DNA of 64,000 bases, taken from NCBI RefSeq assembly GCF_034067285.1, contig NZ_CP139286.1:2666001-2730000 (forward strand), in the 5' to 3' direction. Below the pieces are notes generated by a model. The model had not been told where the DNA came from. It ran no database searches and saw only the letters and a list, made by a program, of their open reading frames with translations. Positions within the stretch are counted from its first letter, which is position 1, and each line of letters begins with the position of its first letter. A program made the translations under genes and the position numbers. Positions 38,375 through 50,094 of the stretch are shown one piece after another. The DNA comes from Acinetobacter pittii. GTDB lineage: Bacteria > Pseudomonadota > Gammaproteobacteria > Pseudomonadales > Moraxellaceae.

Positions 38375-39922
38375 ATGTCCAGCACAAGTCAAGTCGAAGG
38401 TCTACAATTTCCGGTACACGCCTCAACAAAAAAACAAAGTACGTCTCGTACAGGCCAAGAGATTTTATCCGAGGCTTTATCTATTGTAGATAATAAAACT
38501 GCACAACAAGTGTTGAATGAAAAAAACTGGCGCAAAAATTATCCTATATATTTTAAAGCCCTTGTTAAACAAGGAATTTCTAATATCAACAACCCAATTA
38601 CCATTGCAAAGCAAGGTTTGCATAAAGCTCATCATATTTTTGATTATTATCGTGATAATAAGCATTACTTTTTAAAAGATGCCGTTCATATTGCTTCATC
38701 TAAACCACTTTATACAGTAAAACTTAAAGGTGAAAGTGACGCTGCACCAGAATGGTATGTTCCTTATAAAGGACAAAAGCTCAATGGACAAAGCTTACTA
38801 GACCAAATTCAACGCTGGGAAAAGGCTGGTATTATTGAACCAAGCCATGCCAAGGCTTTACGTGAAGCTATTGCACATCCAGAATGGTTCGATTTATCTG
38901 ACCGTACCATGGTGTTATTTGGAGCTGCCTCAGAAGCAGGTCCTCTACCTTGGTTAGCTAAATGGAAAGCGAATATTGTTGCGGTAGATTTACCCAACTC
39001 ACGAGTCTGGGGAAAAATCTTAAATACGATTCAAAAAGGCAATGCCACCCTCATTGCACCAAGTGCTGAACAAATTGATTCTTCAGCAAAAGCTTCCGAG
39101 CTAAAAGATAAGTTAGGTGCAAACTTACTAACTCAATTACCAGAAATTGCGCAATGGTTAGTGCAGTTTCCGCAAAAGTTAGATTTGGCAGCAATCGCCT
39201 ATTTAGATGGTGAAAAGCATGTACGCGTTTCCATGGCAATGGACAGTATCATGCAATATGTGAGTGAGCATAAATCTGATACAAGCCTTATGTTTATGTG
39301 TACTCCAACCGATGTTTATGCGGTACCAAAGGAAGTTGCAGAGGCTGCTCAAGAGAAATTTAAATCACGCAAAAAAATACAAAAATTAGCAGTAAAAGGT
39401 GTTTCCACACTTTCTCTCAATCGTTTTTTTCAAGCGCCATATCAAGACTTGGTTACATGTGAAAATGGAAAAACTTATGGTATTGCTGACTGTTTAGTGG
39501 TTGAACAAGGTCCAAACTATGCTTTGGCGAAACGTATTCAACAATGGCGTGCGATTTTGGCTCGTCATCAAGGTCAACGTGTCAGTATTAATATTGCTCC
39601 ATCAACAACCACTCATTCAGTGACTAAAAATCCATTACTGAAAGCTGCTTTTAATGGCGCAGAGCTTTTTGATGTAGAAGCATTTAGCCCTGAAACCACT
39701 AACGCTATTATGGCGGCACTCTGGATTCATGACTTAAGAAATGAGTCTTCTGTAGCAAATCCTGAAACTGTATTGGACCACCCGCTTGAACTTATGATGG
39801 AAGGTGCCAACCATGGTGGATTATGGCGTGTGGCTTATTTAGCAAGAACTGCCCTGCCTTTCGCTGCAATTTATGGCTTTGCTACCGAAAAGCTACCTTT
39901 TAGAAAATCATCTAAAAAATAA
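38375..39922 (+). CDS. Unrecognised large protein with Rossmann-like segment
   Basis: 515 residues that I cannot place in a named family. There is no signal peptide. A predicted nucleotide-binding-like turn GAASEAGPLPW begins at residue 183 and is followed by NIVAVDLPNSRVW, a strand-loop pattern reminiscent of Rossmann dehydrogenase or methyltransferase folds. LMFMCTPTDVYAVP and ANHGGLWRVAYLARTALPFAA come later, the last near a hydrophobic C-terminal helix. It is monocistronic between a dyad-rich promoter region and a shared terminator. I assign no function. Confidence 0.8.
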   Translation: MSSTSQVEGLQFPVHASTKKQSTSRTGQEILSEALSIVDNKTAQQVLNEKNWRKNYPIYFKALVKQGISNINNPITIAKQGLHKAHHIFDYYRDNKHYFLKDAVHIASSKPLYTVKLKGESDAAPEWYVPYKGQKLNGQSLLDQIQRWEKAGIIEPSHAKALREAIAHPEWFDLSDRTMVLFGAASEAGPLPWLAKWKANIVAVDLPNSRVWGKILNTIQKGNATLIAPSAEQIDSSAKASELKDKLGANLLTQLPEIAQWLVQFPQKLDLAAIAYLDGEKHVRVSMAMDSIMQYVSEHKSDTSLMFMCTPTDVYAVPKEVAEAAQEKFKSRKKIQKLAVKGVSTLSLNRFFQAPYQDLVTCENGKTYGIADCLVVEQGPNYALAKRIQQWRAILARHQGQRVSINIAPSTTTHSVTKNPLLKAAFNGAELFDVEAFSPETTNAIMAALWIHDLRNESSVANPETVLDHPLELMMEGANHGGLWRVAYLARTALPFAAIYGFATEKLPFRKSSKK

Positions 39923-39929
39923 ATTTATT

Positions 39930-39958
39930 AAAGCCCAATCTTAGAATTGGGCTTTTTT
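39930..39958. terminator. Bidirectional terminator
   Basis: AAGCCCAAT / ATTGGGCTT with 6-nt loop and T6, between converging genes. Confidence 0.88.
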
Positions 39959-39969
39959 CTAGTGTGTCT

Positions 39970-41304
39970 TTATTTAGCTTGAAAGTGTGATAGATATTTT
40001 TGCATTTCATCAGATGGTACCATACCGCCTCCAGTCGCCCATATCACATGATTGGCCTGCTGCAACTGCTCAGCTGTTAACTGATGCAAAGCCAAGTAAT
40101 CAGGACTCGTCTGAACATAATATGGACCCATCATGCCTGCTACGGCAGAAGGCTCAAGCTGAATATTCTCAGTTCGATTTAAAAGCGTAATGAGCTCATA
40201 TAAACGTTCATCATGAATGGTGTAGTAACCATCGATTAACTGTTGCATCGCACGTCCGACAAAACCTGAAGCACGCCCTACCGCAAGCCCGTCTGCCGCT
40301 GTAACGTTATCAATACCGATGTCATTTACTGAAATCTGATCATGCAAGCCTGTGTGAACACCAAGTAACATACACGGCGAATGTGTTGGTTCCGCAAAGA
40401 TACAATGTACATGCTCACCAAAAGCCAGTTTTAGTCCAAAACTTACCCCACCTGGGCCACCACCGACGCCACACGGCAAATAAACAAATAATGGGTGTTC
40501 AGCATCGACTTTAATTTGTTTTTGCTCAAATTGCTGTTTTAGGCGTATTCCTGCAACGGCATAACCTAAAAATAATGTTGTTGAGTTTTCATCATCAATG
40601 AAAAAACAATGGGGATCTCGCTCTGCGGCTTTTCTTCCCTCTTCAACCGCTACGCCATAGTCACTGGCATATTCCACAACATTAACACCCAGTGAACGCA
40701 ATTTGTCTTTTTTCCACTGTCTCGCATCAGCCGACATATGAACAGTAACTCTAAAGCCGAGTTTGGCGCTCATAATCCCAATAGAAAGCCCCAGGTTGCC
40801 TGTAGAACCCACTGCAATTTGGTACTTAGAAAAGAAAGCCCGAAATGAATCTTGATCTAATTTACGATAATCATCTTCTGGTTTGAGTAAGCCTTCCTCA
40901 ATTGCCAATTTTTCGGCGTGAGTTAAGACTTCATAAATACCACCACGTGCTTTAATAGAACCTGAAATAGGTAAATGGCTATCTTTTTTCAGCCAGAATT
41001 TTCCAGTCAGTTGTACTTGTTCTGTTGAAGAAAGTGCTTGTTGCATATGAGCAATTTCGACGATATCTGATTCAATTTTTCCCTGTTGTGTTTGAGTTTC
41101 AGGAAATACCTGTGCTAAATAAGGTGCGAAACGCGCCAGTCTTGCTTCTGCTTCCCTTACGTCCTCAGCAGTTAGTCCAACTTTTGCTAAAGCTTCTTTT
41201 AAAGGATAGCGATGAGGTGTAAACCAAAATGTCTCTTGATAAGCTTGCAACGTTTTAATAAGTGGGAATTGTTGTTTTAGCTGATCTATTTGAACCGCAT
41301 CCAT
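39970..41304 (-). CDS. dsdA: D-serine ammonia-lyase (D-serine dehydratase)
   Basis: 444-residue PLP enzyme that converts D-serine to pyruvate and ammonia, for detoxification or catabolism. The PLP lysine is in GSIKARGG near residue 117. The phosphate-binding glycine loop follows as [14 protein letters not shown], and TGNLGLSIG is the substrate-binding loop. Length and motifs match DsdA. There is no dsdC or dsdX next to it, so regulation is not visible. A 10-bp palindrome AATGTACATT (41380-41389) lies 76 bp upstream of the start. Confidence 0.95.
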   Translation of the reverse strand: MDAVQIDQLKQQFPLIKTLQAYQETFWFTPHRYPLKEALAKVGLTAEDVREAEARLARFAPYLAQVFPETQTQQGKIESDIVEIAHMQQALSSTEQVQLTGKFWLKKDSHLPISGSIKARGGIYEVLTHAEKLAIEEGLLKPEDDYRKLDQDSFRAFFSKYQIAVGSTGNLGLSIGIMSAKLGFRVTVHMSADARQWKKDKLRSLGVNVVEYASDYGVAVEEGRKAAERDPHCFFIDDENSTTLFLGYAVAGIRLKQQFEQKQIKVDAEHPLFVYLPCGVGGGPGGVSFGLKLAFGEHVHCIFAEPTHSPCMLLGVHTGLHDQISVNDIGIDNVTAADGLAVGRASGFVGRAMQQLIDGYYTIHDERLYELITLLNRTENIQLEPSAVAGMMGPYYVQTSPDYLALHQLTAEQLQQANHVIWATGGGMVPSDEMQKYLSHFQAK

Positions 41305-41422
41305 AATCTATCCTGATATAAAATTTTAAGCCCAGCCTATGAAGCTGTTTGGCCTACAACAAATATTAATTTATAGCTGAATGTACATTAAAAACAGTCT
41401 CAACTTTAAAAACTAGACAAAT

Positions 41423-41458
41423 AAAAAAGCCACTGTGAACAGTGGCTTTAATTTTTTA
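41423..41458 (-). terminator. pit terminator
   Basis: AAAGCCACTGT / ACAGTGGCTTT with 2-nt loop; T-run on the minus strand. Confidence 0.85.
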
Positions 41459-41465
41459 AATGCTT

Positions 41466-43097
41466 TTATACAAACTGTAAGAATAACCAGTACAAACCGC
41501 CTGATAAGCAGATTGTTGCTGGAAGAGTAAATACCCATGCAGAGAGAATTGTCTTCACGGTATTAAAGTTTAAACCTGATTTATTCGCGACCATCGTACC
41601 CGCAACAGCACTGTTTAAAACGTGTGTTGTTGAAACTGGCATACCTAAACCATCGGCAGCTGCAATTGTACTCATCGCGACAAGCTCAGCAGACATCCCT
41701 TGACCATAAGTCATGTGATGCTTACCAATACGCTCACCCACAGTCACAACAATACGTTTCCAACCCACCATTGTGCCGAGACCAAGTGCTAAAGCTACCG
41801 CTACTTTTACCCAAGTCGGGATGTATTGTAAGAATGAATCTAAGCTACTACGGTATTCTTTCACCAGTTTTTGCTGTGATTGATCCATTTTTGGTAAAGC
41901 ATCTGCTTTATCCAAACGCTTAAACGTCGTTGTACTCAAATACATGTCATTACGAATTTCGCTAATGGCAGCTTCAGGAATATCTTTTAAGTTGTTATAG
42001 CTAGAAACTCGCTCACCCAAGTGATCAGTCATACTTGCCAATGCAGGCACGACTTCAGGAGTTTGCTGTTTAGTTTGAATATATTTAGTCAGAATAACAC
42101 GTGCTTTTTCATCGGTTAATTCAGGCTGATTTTGATTCAAAAATACGGCAGTTTGAGAAGAAAGCTGATGGAATGATTGAACTTGTTGTGTATCGAGGTT
42201 TTTATTTAATGAATAAGCCAATGGCACCAGACCAACCAAAATCAGCATGATGAGACCCATACCCTTTTGACCGTCATTAGAACCATGTGCAAAACTTACA
42301 CCTGTACAGGTAAAGATCAAGATTGCACGAATGATTGCTGGTGGTGGTTTATTCCCTTCAGGTGGCTGGAATAATTCTAATTGGCGTTTAAAAATAGTTT
42401 TAACCAACAAGAATACAATCGCTGCAAAAGCGAAACCAATTAAAGGTGAAAATAATAATGCCTTACCAACTTTAATCACCTGATCCATATCAACACCACT
42501 GGTCGTTACGCCAGTCGATGCACTCAATAGATGGTTCATAATGCCCACACCCAAGATTGAACCAATCAAGGTATGAGAACTAGATGCAGGAATACCTAAG
42601 AACCATGTACCTAAGTTCCAGAGAATCGCAGCAATAAGAAGCGCAAAAACCATTGCGAAACCCGCACCACTGCCCATATTCATAATCAGTTCAACAGGCA
42701 ACAATGCAATAATGCCGTAAGCGACTGCGCCGCTTGCAACCATTACCCCAAGAAAATTACAAAAACCAGCCCACATGACTGCAACCGGTGCCGGTAAAGC
42801 ATTGGTGTAAATTACTGTTGCCACTGCATTTGCAGTATCGTGAAAGCCATTTACAAATTCAAAGCCTAAAGCAATCAAAAGTGCAGTAGATAAAAGAATA
42901 ACTGAATAAAGGCTCAAAGGTGGTACATGTGCTAAATCAGCACTCACCTGAAATCCGATATAAATAAGTGTTGCAACAATAATCGTCAGAAACACCGGCA
43001 TAAAAAACTTAGGTGTCGGGACATGTACATTCGTCGATTTGACTTGCAGGTTTGCCGCAAGTTTTGAATCCGAAACAGGGGGTAGATTAGAATTCAT
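41466..43097 (-). CDS. pitA: Low-affinity inorganic phosphate transporter (Pit)
   Basis: 543-residue metal-phosphate:H+ symporter. An N-terminal cytoplasmic tail (about 1-30) precedes about ten membrane helices in two PHO4 repeats. The signature GFEFVNGFHDTANAVATVIY is near residue 80, GIPASSSHTLIGSILG near 170, SFAHGSNDGQKGMG near 270 and GMPVSTTHVLNSAVAG near 490. A large hydrophilic loop (about 310-430) divides the halves, as in E. coli PitA. A direct-repeat Pho box lies 47 bp upstream of the ATG, suggesting PhoB control. No phoU gene is adjacent. A small leader hairpin sits 11 nt before the start. Confidence 0.95.
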   Translation of the reverse strand: MNSNLPPVSDSKLAANLQVKSTNVHVPTPKFFMPVFLTIIVATLIYIGFQVSADLAHVPPLSLYSVILLSTALLIALGFEFVNGFHDTANAVATVIYTNALPAPVAVMWAGFCNFLGVMVASGAVAYGIIALLPVELIMNMGSGAGFAMVFALLIAAILWNLGTWFLGIPASSSHTLIGSILGVGIMNHLLSASTGVTTSGVDMDQVIKVGKALLFSPLIGFAFAAIVFLLVKTIFKRQLELFQPPEGNKPPPAIIRAILIFTCTGVSFAHGSNDGQKGMGLIMLILVGLVPLAYSLNKNLDTQQVQSFHQLSSQTAVFLNQNQPELTDEKARVILTKYIQTKQQTPEVVPALASMTDHLGERVSSYNNLKDIPEAAISEIRNDMYLSTTTFKRLDKADALPKMDQSQQKLVKEYRSSLDSFLQYIPTWVKVAVALALGLGTMVGWKRIVVTVGERIGKHHMTYGQGMSAELVAMSTIAAADGLGMPVSTTHVLNSAVAGTMVANKSGLNFNTVKTILSAWVFTLPATICLSGGLYWLFLQFV

Positions 43098-43107
43098 GCA
43101 GACGGTA

Positions 43108-43127
43108 AGAGGATAAGAAAATCCTCT
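43108..43127 (-). other. Leader hairpin before pitA
   Basis: AGAGGAT-6 nt-ATCCTCT. It ends about 11 nt before the ATG, where a Shine-Dalgarno would be expected; none is otherwise obvious. Confidence 0.45.
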
Positions 43128-43143
43128 GTATTCTTAAATTAAA

Positions 43144-43163
43144 TTATGACAATTATATGACAA
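43144..43163 (-). promoter_or_regulatory. Pho box upstream of pitA
   Basis: Minus strand reads TTGTCATATAATTGTCATAA: two exact TTGTCATA copies spaced 11 bp apart, the classic PhoB direct repeat (consensus CTGTCATA-based). Hand match, not scored. Confidence 0.7.
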
Positions 43164-43559
43164 AGCAGCGCCTGATGAAGTCAATTTTTCATATTTTGAC
43201 CTCATTTGATGCACCTTTCCCCTACCTATTTTATTTTTTTATTAAAATACAATAATTTAAACAACTCCATATCTATCGAATTTATGACTATTTTTAAAGC
43301 AAAAATATCTAAAAAATTACCTAAACGGCCACTTTTTAAACAACACAATTGTCATAAAACCGAATATTGGAGATGAAATATTTCAATATCATGATCATTT
43401 TATGAATATTTGATGAAAAATCAGACTCTACTTTGTCATAAAGCGCTTGTTTGCTGAATAAGTTACAGTGAATGATGGGTCGTTATAGGTCATCTATTGC
43501 GCAACTATTCTGTTACAATAGCGCCGCATTTTTAAATTTGTACAATATCGGGGTTTTAT

Positions 43560-46500
43560 ATGTCCACGCTTGCCACCCTAAAAGCGCTTCTTGCCAAACG
43601 TATTTTGATTATTGATGGTGCAATGGGCACTATGATTCAACGCCATAAATTGGAAGAAGCCGACTACCGTGGTGAGCGTTTTGCCGATTGGGCACATGAC
43701 TTAAAAGGTAATAATGATCTTTTAGTGCTGACACAACCCCAAATTATTCAAAGTATTCATGAAGCTTATCTTGATGCAGGCGCAGACATTATTGAAACCA
43801 ATAGCTTTAACGGCACGCGTGTTTCAATGTCTGACTATCACATGGAAGATCTTGTTCCAGAGATTAACCGTGAAGCAGCACGTTTAGCTAAAGCAGCTTG
43901 TGAAAAGTATTCAACGCCAGATAAACCGCGTTTTGTCGCAGGTGTGCTTGGGCCAACATCACGTACTTGCTCAATTTCACCGAATGTAAATGACCCTGCC
44001 TTTCGTAACATTACCTTTGATGAGCTAAAAGAAAACTATATTGAAGCGACTCATGCGCTCATTGAAGGCGGCGCAGATATCATTTTGATTGAAACCGTAT
44101 TTGATACATTAAACTGTAAAGCAGCGATTTTTGCGGTCAAAGAAGTCTTTAAACAAATTGGTCGCGAATTACCAATCATGATTTCAGGGACCATTACCGA
44201 TGCATCGGGTCGTACATTAACAGGTCAAACTGCCGAAGCGTTCTGGAACTCTGTACGTCATGGTGACTTGCTATCGATTGGTTTTAACTGTGCGCTTGGT
44301 GCAGATGCAATGCGCCCTCACGTAAAAACTATTTCTGATGTCGCAGATACGTTTGTTTCAGCACATCCAAACGCAGGCTTACCAAACGCTTTTGGTGAAT
44401 ATGATGAAACACCAGAGCAAACTGCAGCATTCTTAAAAGAATTTGCAGAAAGTGGCTTGATTAATATTACTGGTGGTTGCTGTGGTACAACGCCTGACCA
44501 CATCCGTGCAATTGCCAATGCGGTAAAAGATATTGCACCTCGTCAAGTTCCTGAAACTGTACCGGCTTGTCGTTTAAGTGGTTTAGAACCATTTAATATT
44601 TATGATGACTCACTTTTCGTAAACGTGGGTGAACGTACCAACGTTACAGGTTCAAAAAAATTCTTACGCTTAATTCGTGAAGAAAACTTTGCCGAAGCTT
44701 TAGAAGTGGCACAGCAGCAAGTTGAAGCTGGCGCACAGATTATCGACATTAATATGGATGAAGGGATGCTCGATTCGCAAAATGCGATGGTGCATTTCTT
44801 AAACCTTGTAGCTTCTGAGCCAGATATTTCACGTGTGCCAATTATGATTGACTCATCAAAATGGGAAATCATTGAAGCTGGCTTAAAATGCGTACAAGGT
44901 AAACCCGTTGTTAACTCGATTTCATTAAAAGAAGGTTATGACGAGTTTGTCGAAAAAGCTCGCCTGTGCCGCCAATATGGTGCTGCGATTATTGTCATGG
45001 CATTTGACGAAACAGGTCAGGCCGACACTGCTGAGCGCAAACGTGAAATCTGTAAACGTTCTTATGATGTATTGGTTAATGATGTAGGCTTCCCTGCTGA
45101 AGATATTATATTTGACCCGAACGTGTTCGCGGTAGCAACAGGTATTGAAGAACATAATAATTATGGCGTCGATTTTATTGACGCTACAGGTTGGATTAAA
45201 CAAAACTTACCTCACGCCATGATTTCTGGTGGTGTATCGAACGTTTCGTTCTCATTCCGTGGTAATGAACCTGTTCGTGAAGCGATTCACTCTGTGTTTT
45301 TGTACCATGCCATTAAACAAGGCATGACCATGGGTATTGTAAATGCCGGCCAAATGGCAATTTATGATGATATTCCAACCGAACTTAAAGAAGCAGTTGA
45401 AGATGTCATCCTAAACAAAAACCAAGGTGAGTCTGGTCAAGCTGCGACTGAAAAATTACTTGAAGTCGCTGAAAAATATCGTGGACAAGGCGGTGCGGCA
45501 AAAGAAGCTGAGAACCTTGAATGGCGTAATGAGTCTGTAGAAAAGCGTCTTGAATATGCCTTAGTTAAAGGTATCACGACTTATATTGATGAAGATACCG
45601 AAGAAGCTCGCCTCAAAGCTAAACGTCCTTTAGATGTAATCGAAGGCGCTTTGATGGATGGCATGAATGTCGTTGGTGACTTGTTCGGTTCGGGCAAAAT
45701 GTTCTTACCACAGGTTGTGAAATCTGCACGTGTTATGAAGCAAGCTGTAGCTTGGCTCAACCCGTACATTGAAGCAGAAAAGACAGGTAGCCAATCTAAA
45801 GGTAAGGTCTTGATGGCAACTGTTAAAGGTGACGTACATGATATTGGTAAAAATATTGTAGGCGTAGTACTGGGTTGTAATGGTTATGACATTGTTGACC
45901 TTGGCGTGATGGTACCTTGCGAGAAAATCTTGCAAACTGCAATTGATGAAAAATGTGACATCATCGGTTTGTCAGGTCTGATTACCCCATCTTTAGATGA
46001 GATGGTCTTTGTTGCGAAAGAAATGCAACGTAAAGGCTTTAACATTCCTTTATTAATTGGTGGCGCGACTACATCAAAAGCACACACAGCAGTAAAAATT
46101 GATCCTCAGTATCAAAACGATGCGGTAATTTATGTTGCCGATGCTTCGCGTGCGGTAGGTGTTGCAACGACCCTACTTTCGAAAGAAATGCGTGGAAACT
46201 TTATTGCAGAGCACCGTGCTGAATATGCCAAGATCCGTGAACGCCTAGCCAACAAACAGCCAAAAGCTGCAAAATTGACTTATAGCGAGTCAGTTGAAAA
46301 CGGTTTCAAAATTGACCAAAGCTATGTACCACCAAAACCAAACCTTTTGGGAACACAAGTTTTAACGAACTACCCCCTTGCTACACTCGTCGAGTATTTT
46401 GACTGGACACCATTCTTTATTTCTTGGAGCTTGGCAGGTAAATTCCCGAAAATTTTAGAAGATGAAGTGGTTGGTGAAGCTGCAACAGATTTGTACAATC

Positions 46501-47246
46501 AAGCTCAAGCGATGTTGAAAGATATTATCGGCAATAATCGTTTTGATGCACGTGCTGTATTTGGTATGTTCCCTGCTCAGCGCACAGATGCTGACACAGT
46601 GAGTGTATTTGATGAAGCTGGTCAAACTGTTACCCATACGTTTGAGCATTTACGTCAACAATCTGACAAAGTAACAGGTAAGCCAAACTTGTCTTTAGCA
46701 GATTACATTCGTGCTGACCGTGAGCAACAGGACTACTTAGGCGGATTCACTGTATCGATTTTTGGTGCAGAAGAACTGGCAAATGAGTACAAAGCCAAAG
46801 GTGATGACTACTCTGCAATTTTAGTTCAGTCACTAGCCGACCGTTTTGCTGAAGCCTTTGCAGAACACTTGCATGAACGCATTCGTAAAGAGTTCTGGGG
46901 CTATAAAGCTGATGAACAGCTTAGCAATGAAGAGCTGATTAAAGAGAAATATGTCGGTATTCGCCCTGCACCGGGTTACCCTGCTTGCCCAGAGCACTCT
47001 GAAAAAGCAGTGTTGTTTGATTGGTTAGGTTCTACCGACAAAATCGGTACCAAACTGACTGAACACTTTGCAATGATGCCGCCATCTTCGGTAAGTGGTT
47101 TCTATTATTCGCACCCTCAAAGTGAATACTTTAACGTGGGTAAAATCTCTCAAGACCAACTTGAAGATTATGCGAAACGTAAAGGTTGGACACTGGATGA
47201 AGCGAAGCGTTGGTTAGCGCCGAATTTAGATGATTCGATTGTTTAA
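43560..47246 (+). CDS. metH: Cobalamin-dependent methionine synthase
   Basis: Transfers a methyl group from 5-methyltetrahydrofolate to homocysteine through cobalamin. The 1228 residues contain four modules: a homocysteine domain (about 1-330) with zinc ligands in GGCCGT (Cys307, Cys308); a pterin-binding barrel (about 355-620) with [13 protein letters not shown]; a cobalamin domain (about 650-890) with DVHDIGKN (His760, the lower ligand of cobalt); and an AdoMet reactivation domain (about 900-1228) with [15 protein letters not shown]. It is full length and intact, so this organism needs or imports cobalamin for this route. Monocistronic. Confidence 0.98.
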   Translation: MSTLATLKALLAKRILIIDGAMGTMIQRHKLEEADYRGERFADWAHDLKGNNDLLVLTQPQIIQSIHEAYLDAGADIIETNSFNGTRVSMSDYHMEDLVPEINREAARLAKAACEKYSTPDKPRFVAGVLGPTSRTCSISPNVNDPAFRNITFDELKENYIEATHALIEGGADIILIETVFDTLNCKAAIFAVKEVFKQIGRELPIMISGTITDASGRTLTGQTAEAFWNSVRHGDLLSIGFNCALGADAMRPHVKTISDVADTFVSAHPNAGLPNAFGEYDETPEQTAAFLKEFAESGLINITGGCCGTTPDHIRAIANAVKDIAPRQVPETVPACRLSGLEPFNIYDDSLFVNVGERTNVTGSKKFLRLIREENFAEALEVAQQQVEAGAQIIDINMDEGMLDSQNAMVHFLNLVASEPDISRVPIMIDSSKWEIIEAGLKCVQGKPVVNSISLKEGYDEFVEKARLCRQYGAAIIVMAFDETGQADTAERKREICKRSYDVLVNDVGFPAEDIIFDPNVFAVATGIEEHNNYGVDFIDATGWIKQNLPHAMISGGVSNVSFSFRGNEPVREAIHSVFLYHAIKQGMTMGIVNAGQMAIYDDIPTELKEAVEDVILNKNQGESGQAATEKLLEVAEKYRGQGGAAKEAENLEWRNESVEKRLEYALVKGITTYIDEDTEEARLKAKRPLDVIEGALMDGMNVVGDLFGSGKMFLPQVVKSARVMKQAVAWLNPYIEAEKTGSQSKGKVLMATVKGDVHDIGKNIVGVVLGCNGYDIVDLGVMVPCEKILQTAIDEKCDIIGLSGLITPSLDEMVFVAKEMQRKGFNIPLLIGGATTSKAHTAVKIDPQYQNDAVIYVADASRAVGVATTLLSKEMRGNFIAEHRAEYAKIRERLANKQPKAAKLTYSESVENGFKIDQSYVPPKPNLLGTQVLTNYPLATLVEYFDWTPFFISWSLAGKFPKILEDEVVGEAATDLYNQAQAMLKDIIGNNRFDARAVFGMFPAQRTDADTVSVFDEAGQTVTHTFEHLRQQSDKVTGKPNLSLADYIRADREQQDYLGGFTVSIFGAEELANEYKAKGDDYSAILVQSLADRFAEAFAEHLHERIRKEFWGYKADEQLSNEELIKEKYVGIRPAPGYPACPEHSEKAVLFDWLGSTDKIGTKLTEHFAMMPPSSVSGFYYSHPQSEYFNVGKISQDQLEDYAKRKGWTLDEAKRWLAPNLDDSIV

Positions 47247-47257
47247 ATTTAAGTAAT

Positions 47258-47289
47258 AAAAAAATCCCCTCAATTGAGGGGATTTTTTT
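47258..47289 (+). terminator. metH terminator
   Basis: AAATCCCCTC-aatt-GAGGGGATTT with T7. Confidence 0.92.
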
Positions 47290-47544
47290 ATTTATAGGTA
47301 TCTTTGAAACTTTCCCTTATTTGAATTTCCTCAACTCTTAAGTGATGCATCATCTCTCGAACAAATACAAAGTAGGTAAAAACATTGCTCATAAGATTAA
47401 TTTCTTTATAAGCGTAAATTGAACCAGTTTTTCAATATTTAACATTCACAGCTCCATTATTATTAACACTATCTATAATAAAAACCTCTTTAAAAAGATG
47501 AAAAATCAATTTTATATTCATCCAGTCCAACTATTACAAAATAG

Positions 47545-48699
<1,155 letters not shown>

Positions 48700-48726
48700 T
48701 CTTTTGAACTGGAACTATTTTTATCT

Positions 48727-48766
48727 AAAAAAGACTCTCAACCAAATATGACTGAGAGTCTTTTCA
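48727..48766. terminator. Bidirectional terminator
   Basis: AAAAGACTCTCA / TGAGAGTCTTTT with a 12-nt loop between converging genes. Confidence 0.85.
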
Positions 48767-48767
48767 T

Positions 48768-49988
48768 TTATTTAACTTTTGTGTTTGGTAAAAGTGCTGT
48801 TGCAAAACCAAGTAATGGCAACAATGAACATAAACCAAATACCCATTCAATGCCGTTAATATCCGCTAAATGCCCTAGCCCCGCTGCGGCAATACCACTT
48901 ACCCCAAACATAAGGCCAAACATTAAACCTGCAATCATGCCTACACGGCCTGGAACAGCTTCTTGTGCGTAGACCACCATTGCTGCAAAAGCAGATGACA
49001 ACACCAAACCTGCAATAATTGAGAAAACGGTTGTCCAAAATAAGTTTGCATACGGCATCATTAATGCAAACGGCGCCATGCCAACAAATGAAACCCAGAT
49101 CACAGCTTTACGGCCAATTTTGTCGCCAATTGGGCCACCTGCAAATGTGCCTAAAGCAACGGCTGCCAAGAAGGCAAACAAATGCAATTGAGCGGTCTGG
49201 ATGCTGATATGGAACTTTTGAATAAGATAAAAAGTAAAGTAATTACTAATGCTGGCAATGTAGGTAAATTTGGCAAACATCAACACACTAATTGTGCTCA
49301 AAGCAATAATGAGCTTACGACCATGCAATTTAGTATGTGCTTGCGTTGCACGTGCAGCTACCTGATTTTTAGCATGATTCACCGTCCAACGGCTTACCCC
49401 AAATAGAACCCAAATCGCTAAAAGTGCAAATATCACTAAGCCCGCAACTGCATGCTGCCCAAACGGTACAATCAATAACGCTGCTAATAACGGGCCAATG
49501 GCAGTACCGGTGTTCCCGCCCACTTGGAAAGTGGACTGAGCTGTACCGAAGCGCCCGCCCGATGCCATTCGCGCCACCCGCGAAGCTTCTGGATGAAAAG
49601 TTGCAGAGCCTACCCCAATTAGCGCAGATGCACATAACAACACAGCAAAACTTGGTGAAAATGCCAATAAGATAATGCCGCAGAATGTAACCATCATTCC
49701 GAGTGGGAGAAGATACGGTTTTGGATGTTTATCGGTATAAAGTCCAATCCAAGGCTGTAGCAGTGACCCTGTAATTTGATATACAAACGAGATCAGGCCG
49801 ACCTGAGCAAAACTCAGCGAAAAGTTTGCTTTTAGCATTGGATAGATAGCTGGTAGCACTGCCTGAATTAAATCGTTCAGTAAATGTGCGACCGCCACGG
49901 CGCCTACAATTTTAATAATCATTCCCTGAGGCTGATCATTTGCAACGGTATTGGCAATACCATCTTTCAATTGTATTGAAGACGTCAT
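48768..49988 (-). CDS. MFS exporter, fosmidomycin-resistance (Fsr) type
   Basis: 406-residue 12-helix major facilitator. It shares Fsr hallmarks: HLLNDLIQAVLPAIYPML in helix 1, the GVGSATFHPEASRVARMASGG loop (about 125), and TFQVGGNTGTAIGP. E. coli Fsr exports fosmidomycin; natural substrates are unknown. It is divergent from an AraC-family gene, with a 14-bp inverted repeat over the shared promoter, so expression is probably controlled by that regulator. Drug export here is inference from the family. Confidence 0.9.
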   Translation of the reverse strand: MTSSIQLKDGIANTVANDQPQGMIIKIVGAVAVAHLLNDLIQAVLPAIYPMLKANFSLSFAQVGLISFVYQITGSLLQPWIGLYTDKHPKPYLLPLGMMVTFCGIILLAFSPSFAVLLCASALIGVGSATFHPEASRVARMASGGRFGTAQSTFQVGGNTGTAIGPLLAALLIVPFGQHAVAGLVIFALLAIWVLFGVSRWTVNHAKNQVAARATQAHTKLHGRKLIIALSTISVLMFAKFTYIASISNYFTFYLIQKFHISIQTAQLHLFAFLAAVALGTFAGGPIGDKIGRKAVIWVSFVGMAPFALMMPYANLFWTTVFSIIAGLVLSSAFAAMVVYAQEAVPGRVGMIAGLMFGLMFGVSGIAAAGLGHLADINGIEWVFGLCSLLPLLGFATALLPNTKVK

Positions 49989-50029
49989 ACCTGAAAAACT
50001 CCAATATTTTTAAATGAGATGCTTATTGT

Positions 50030-50082
50030 AAATTGTCGCTTATAAAGTTATCTTCCAATAATCGTCGCATAAGTGACAATTT
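50030..50082. promoter_or_regulatory. Inverted-repeat operator between MFS exporter and AraC gene
   Basis: AAATTGTCGCTTAT (50030-50043) and ATAAGTGACAATTT (50069-50082) are complementary at 13 of 14 positions around a 25-bp spacer; a GTCGC-ATAAGT direct-repeat element also sits at 50065. It abuts the AraC gene Shine-Dalgarno. It is a likely site for the AraC-type protein. Confidence 0.6.
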
Positions 50083-50094
50083 TTAGGATAATTT

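Larger units (their letters stand above)
43098..43559. other. Divergent intergenic region pitA / metH
   Basis: 462 bp without a gene. It holds the Pho box and leader hairpin of pitA, and single TTGTCATAAA half-sites (43349-43358, 43434-43443). A TACAAT -10-like element (43513-43518) lies 42 bp before the metH ATG. No cobalamin riboswitch seen. Confidence 0.55.

Noticed and set aside
43098-43559. Cobalamin riboswitch upstream of metH
   Set aside because: No B12-box-like conserved element or suitable long structured leader recognised.
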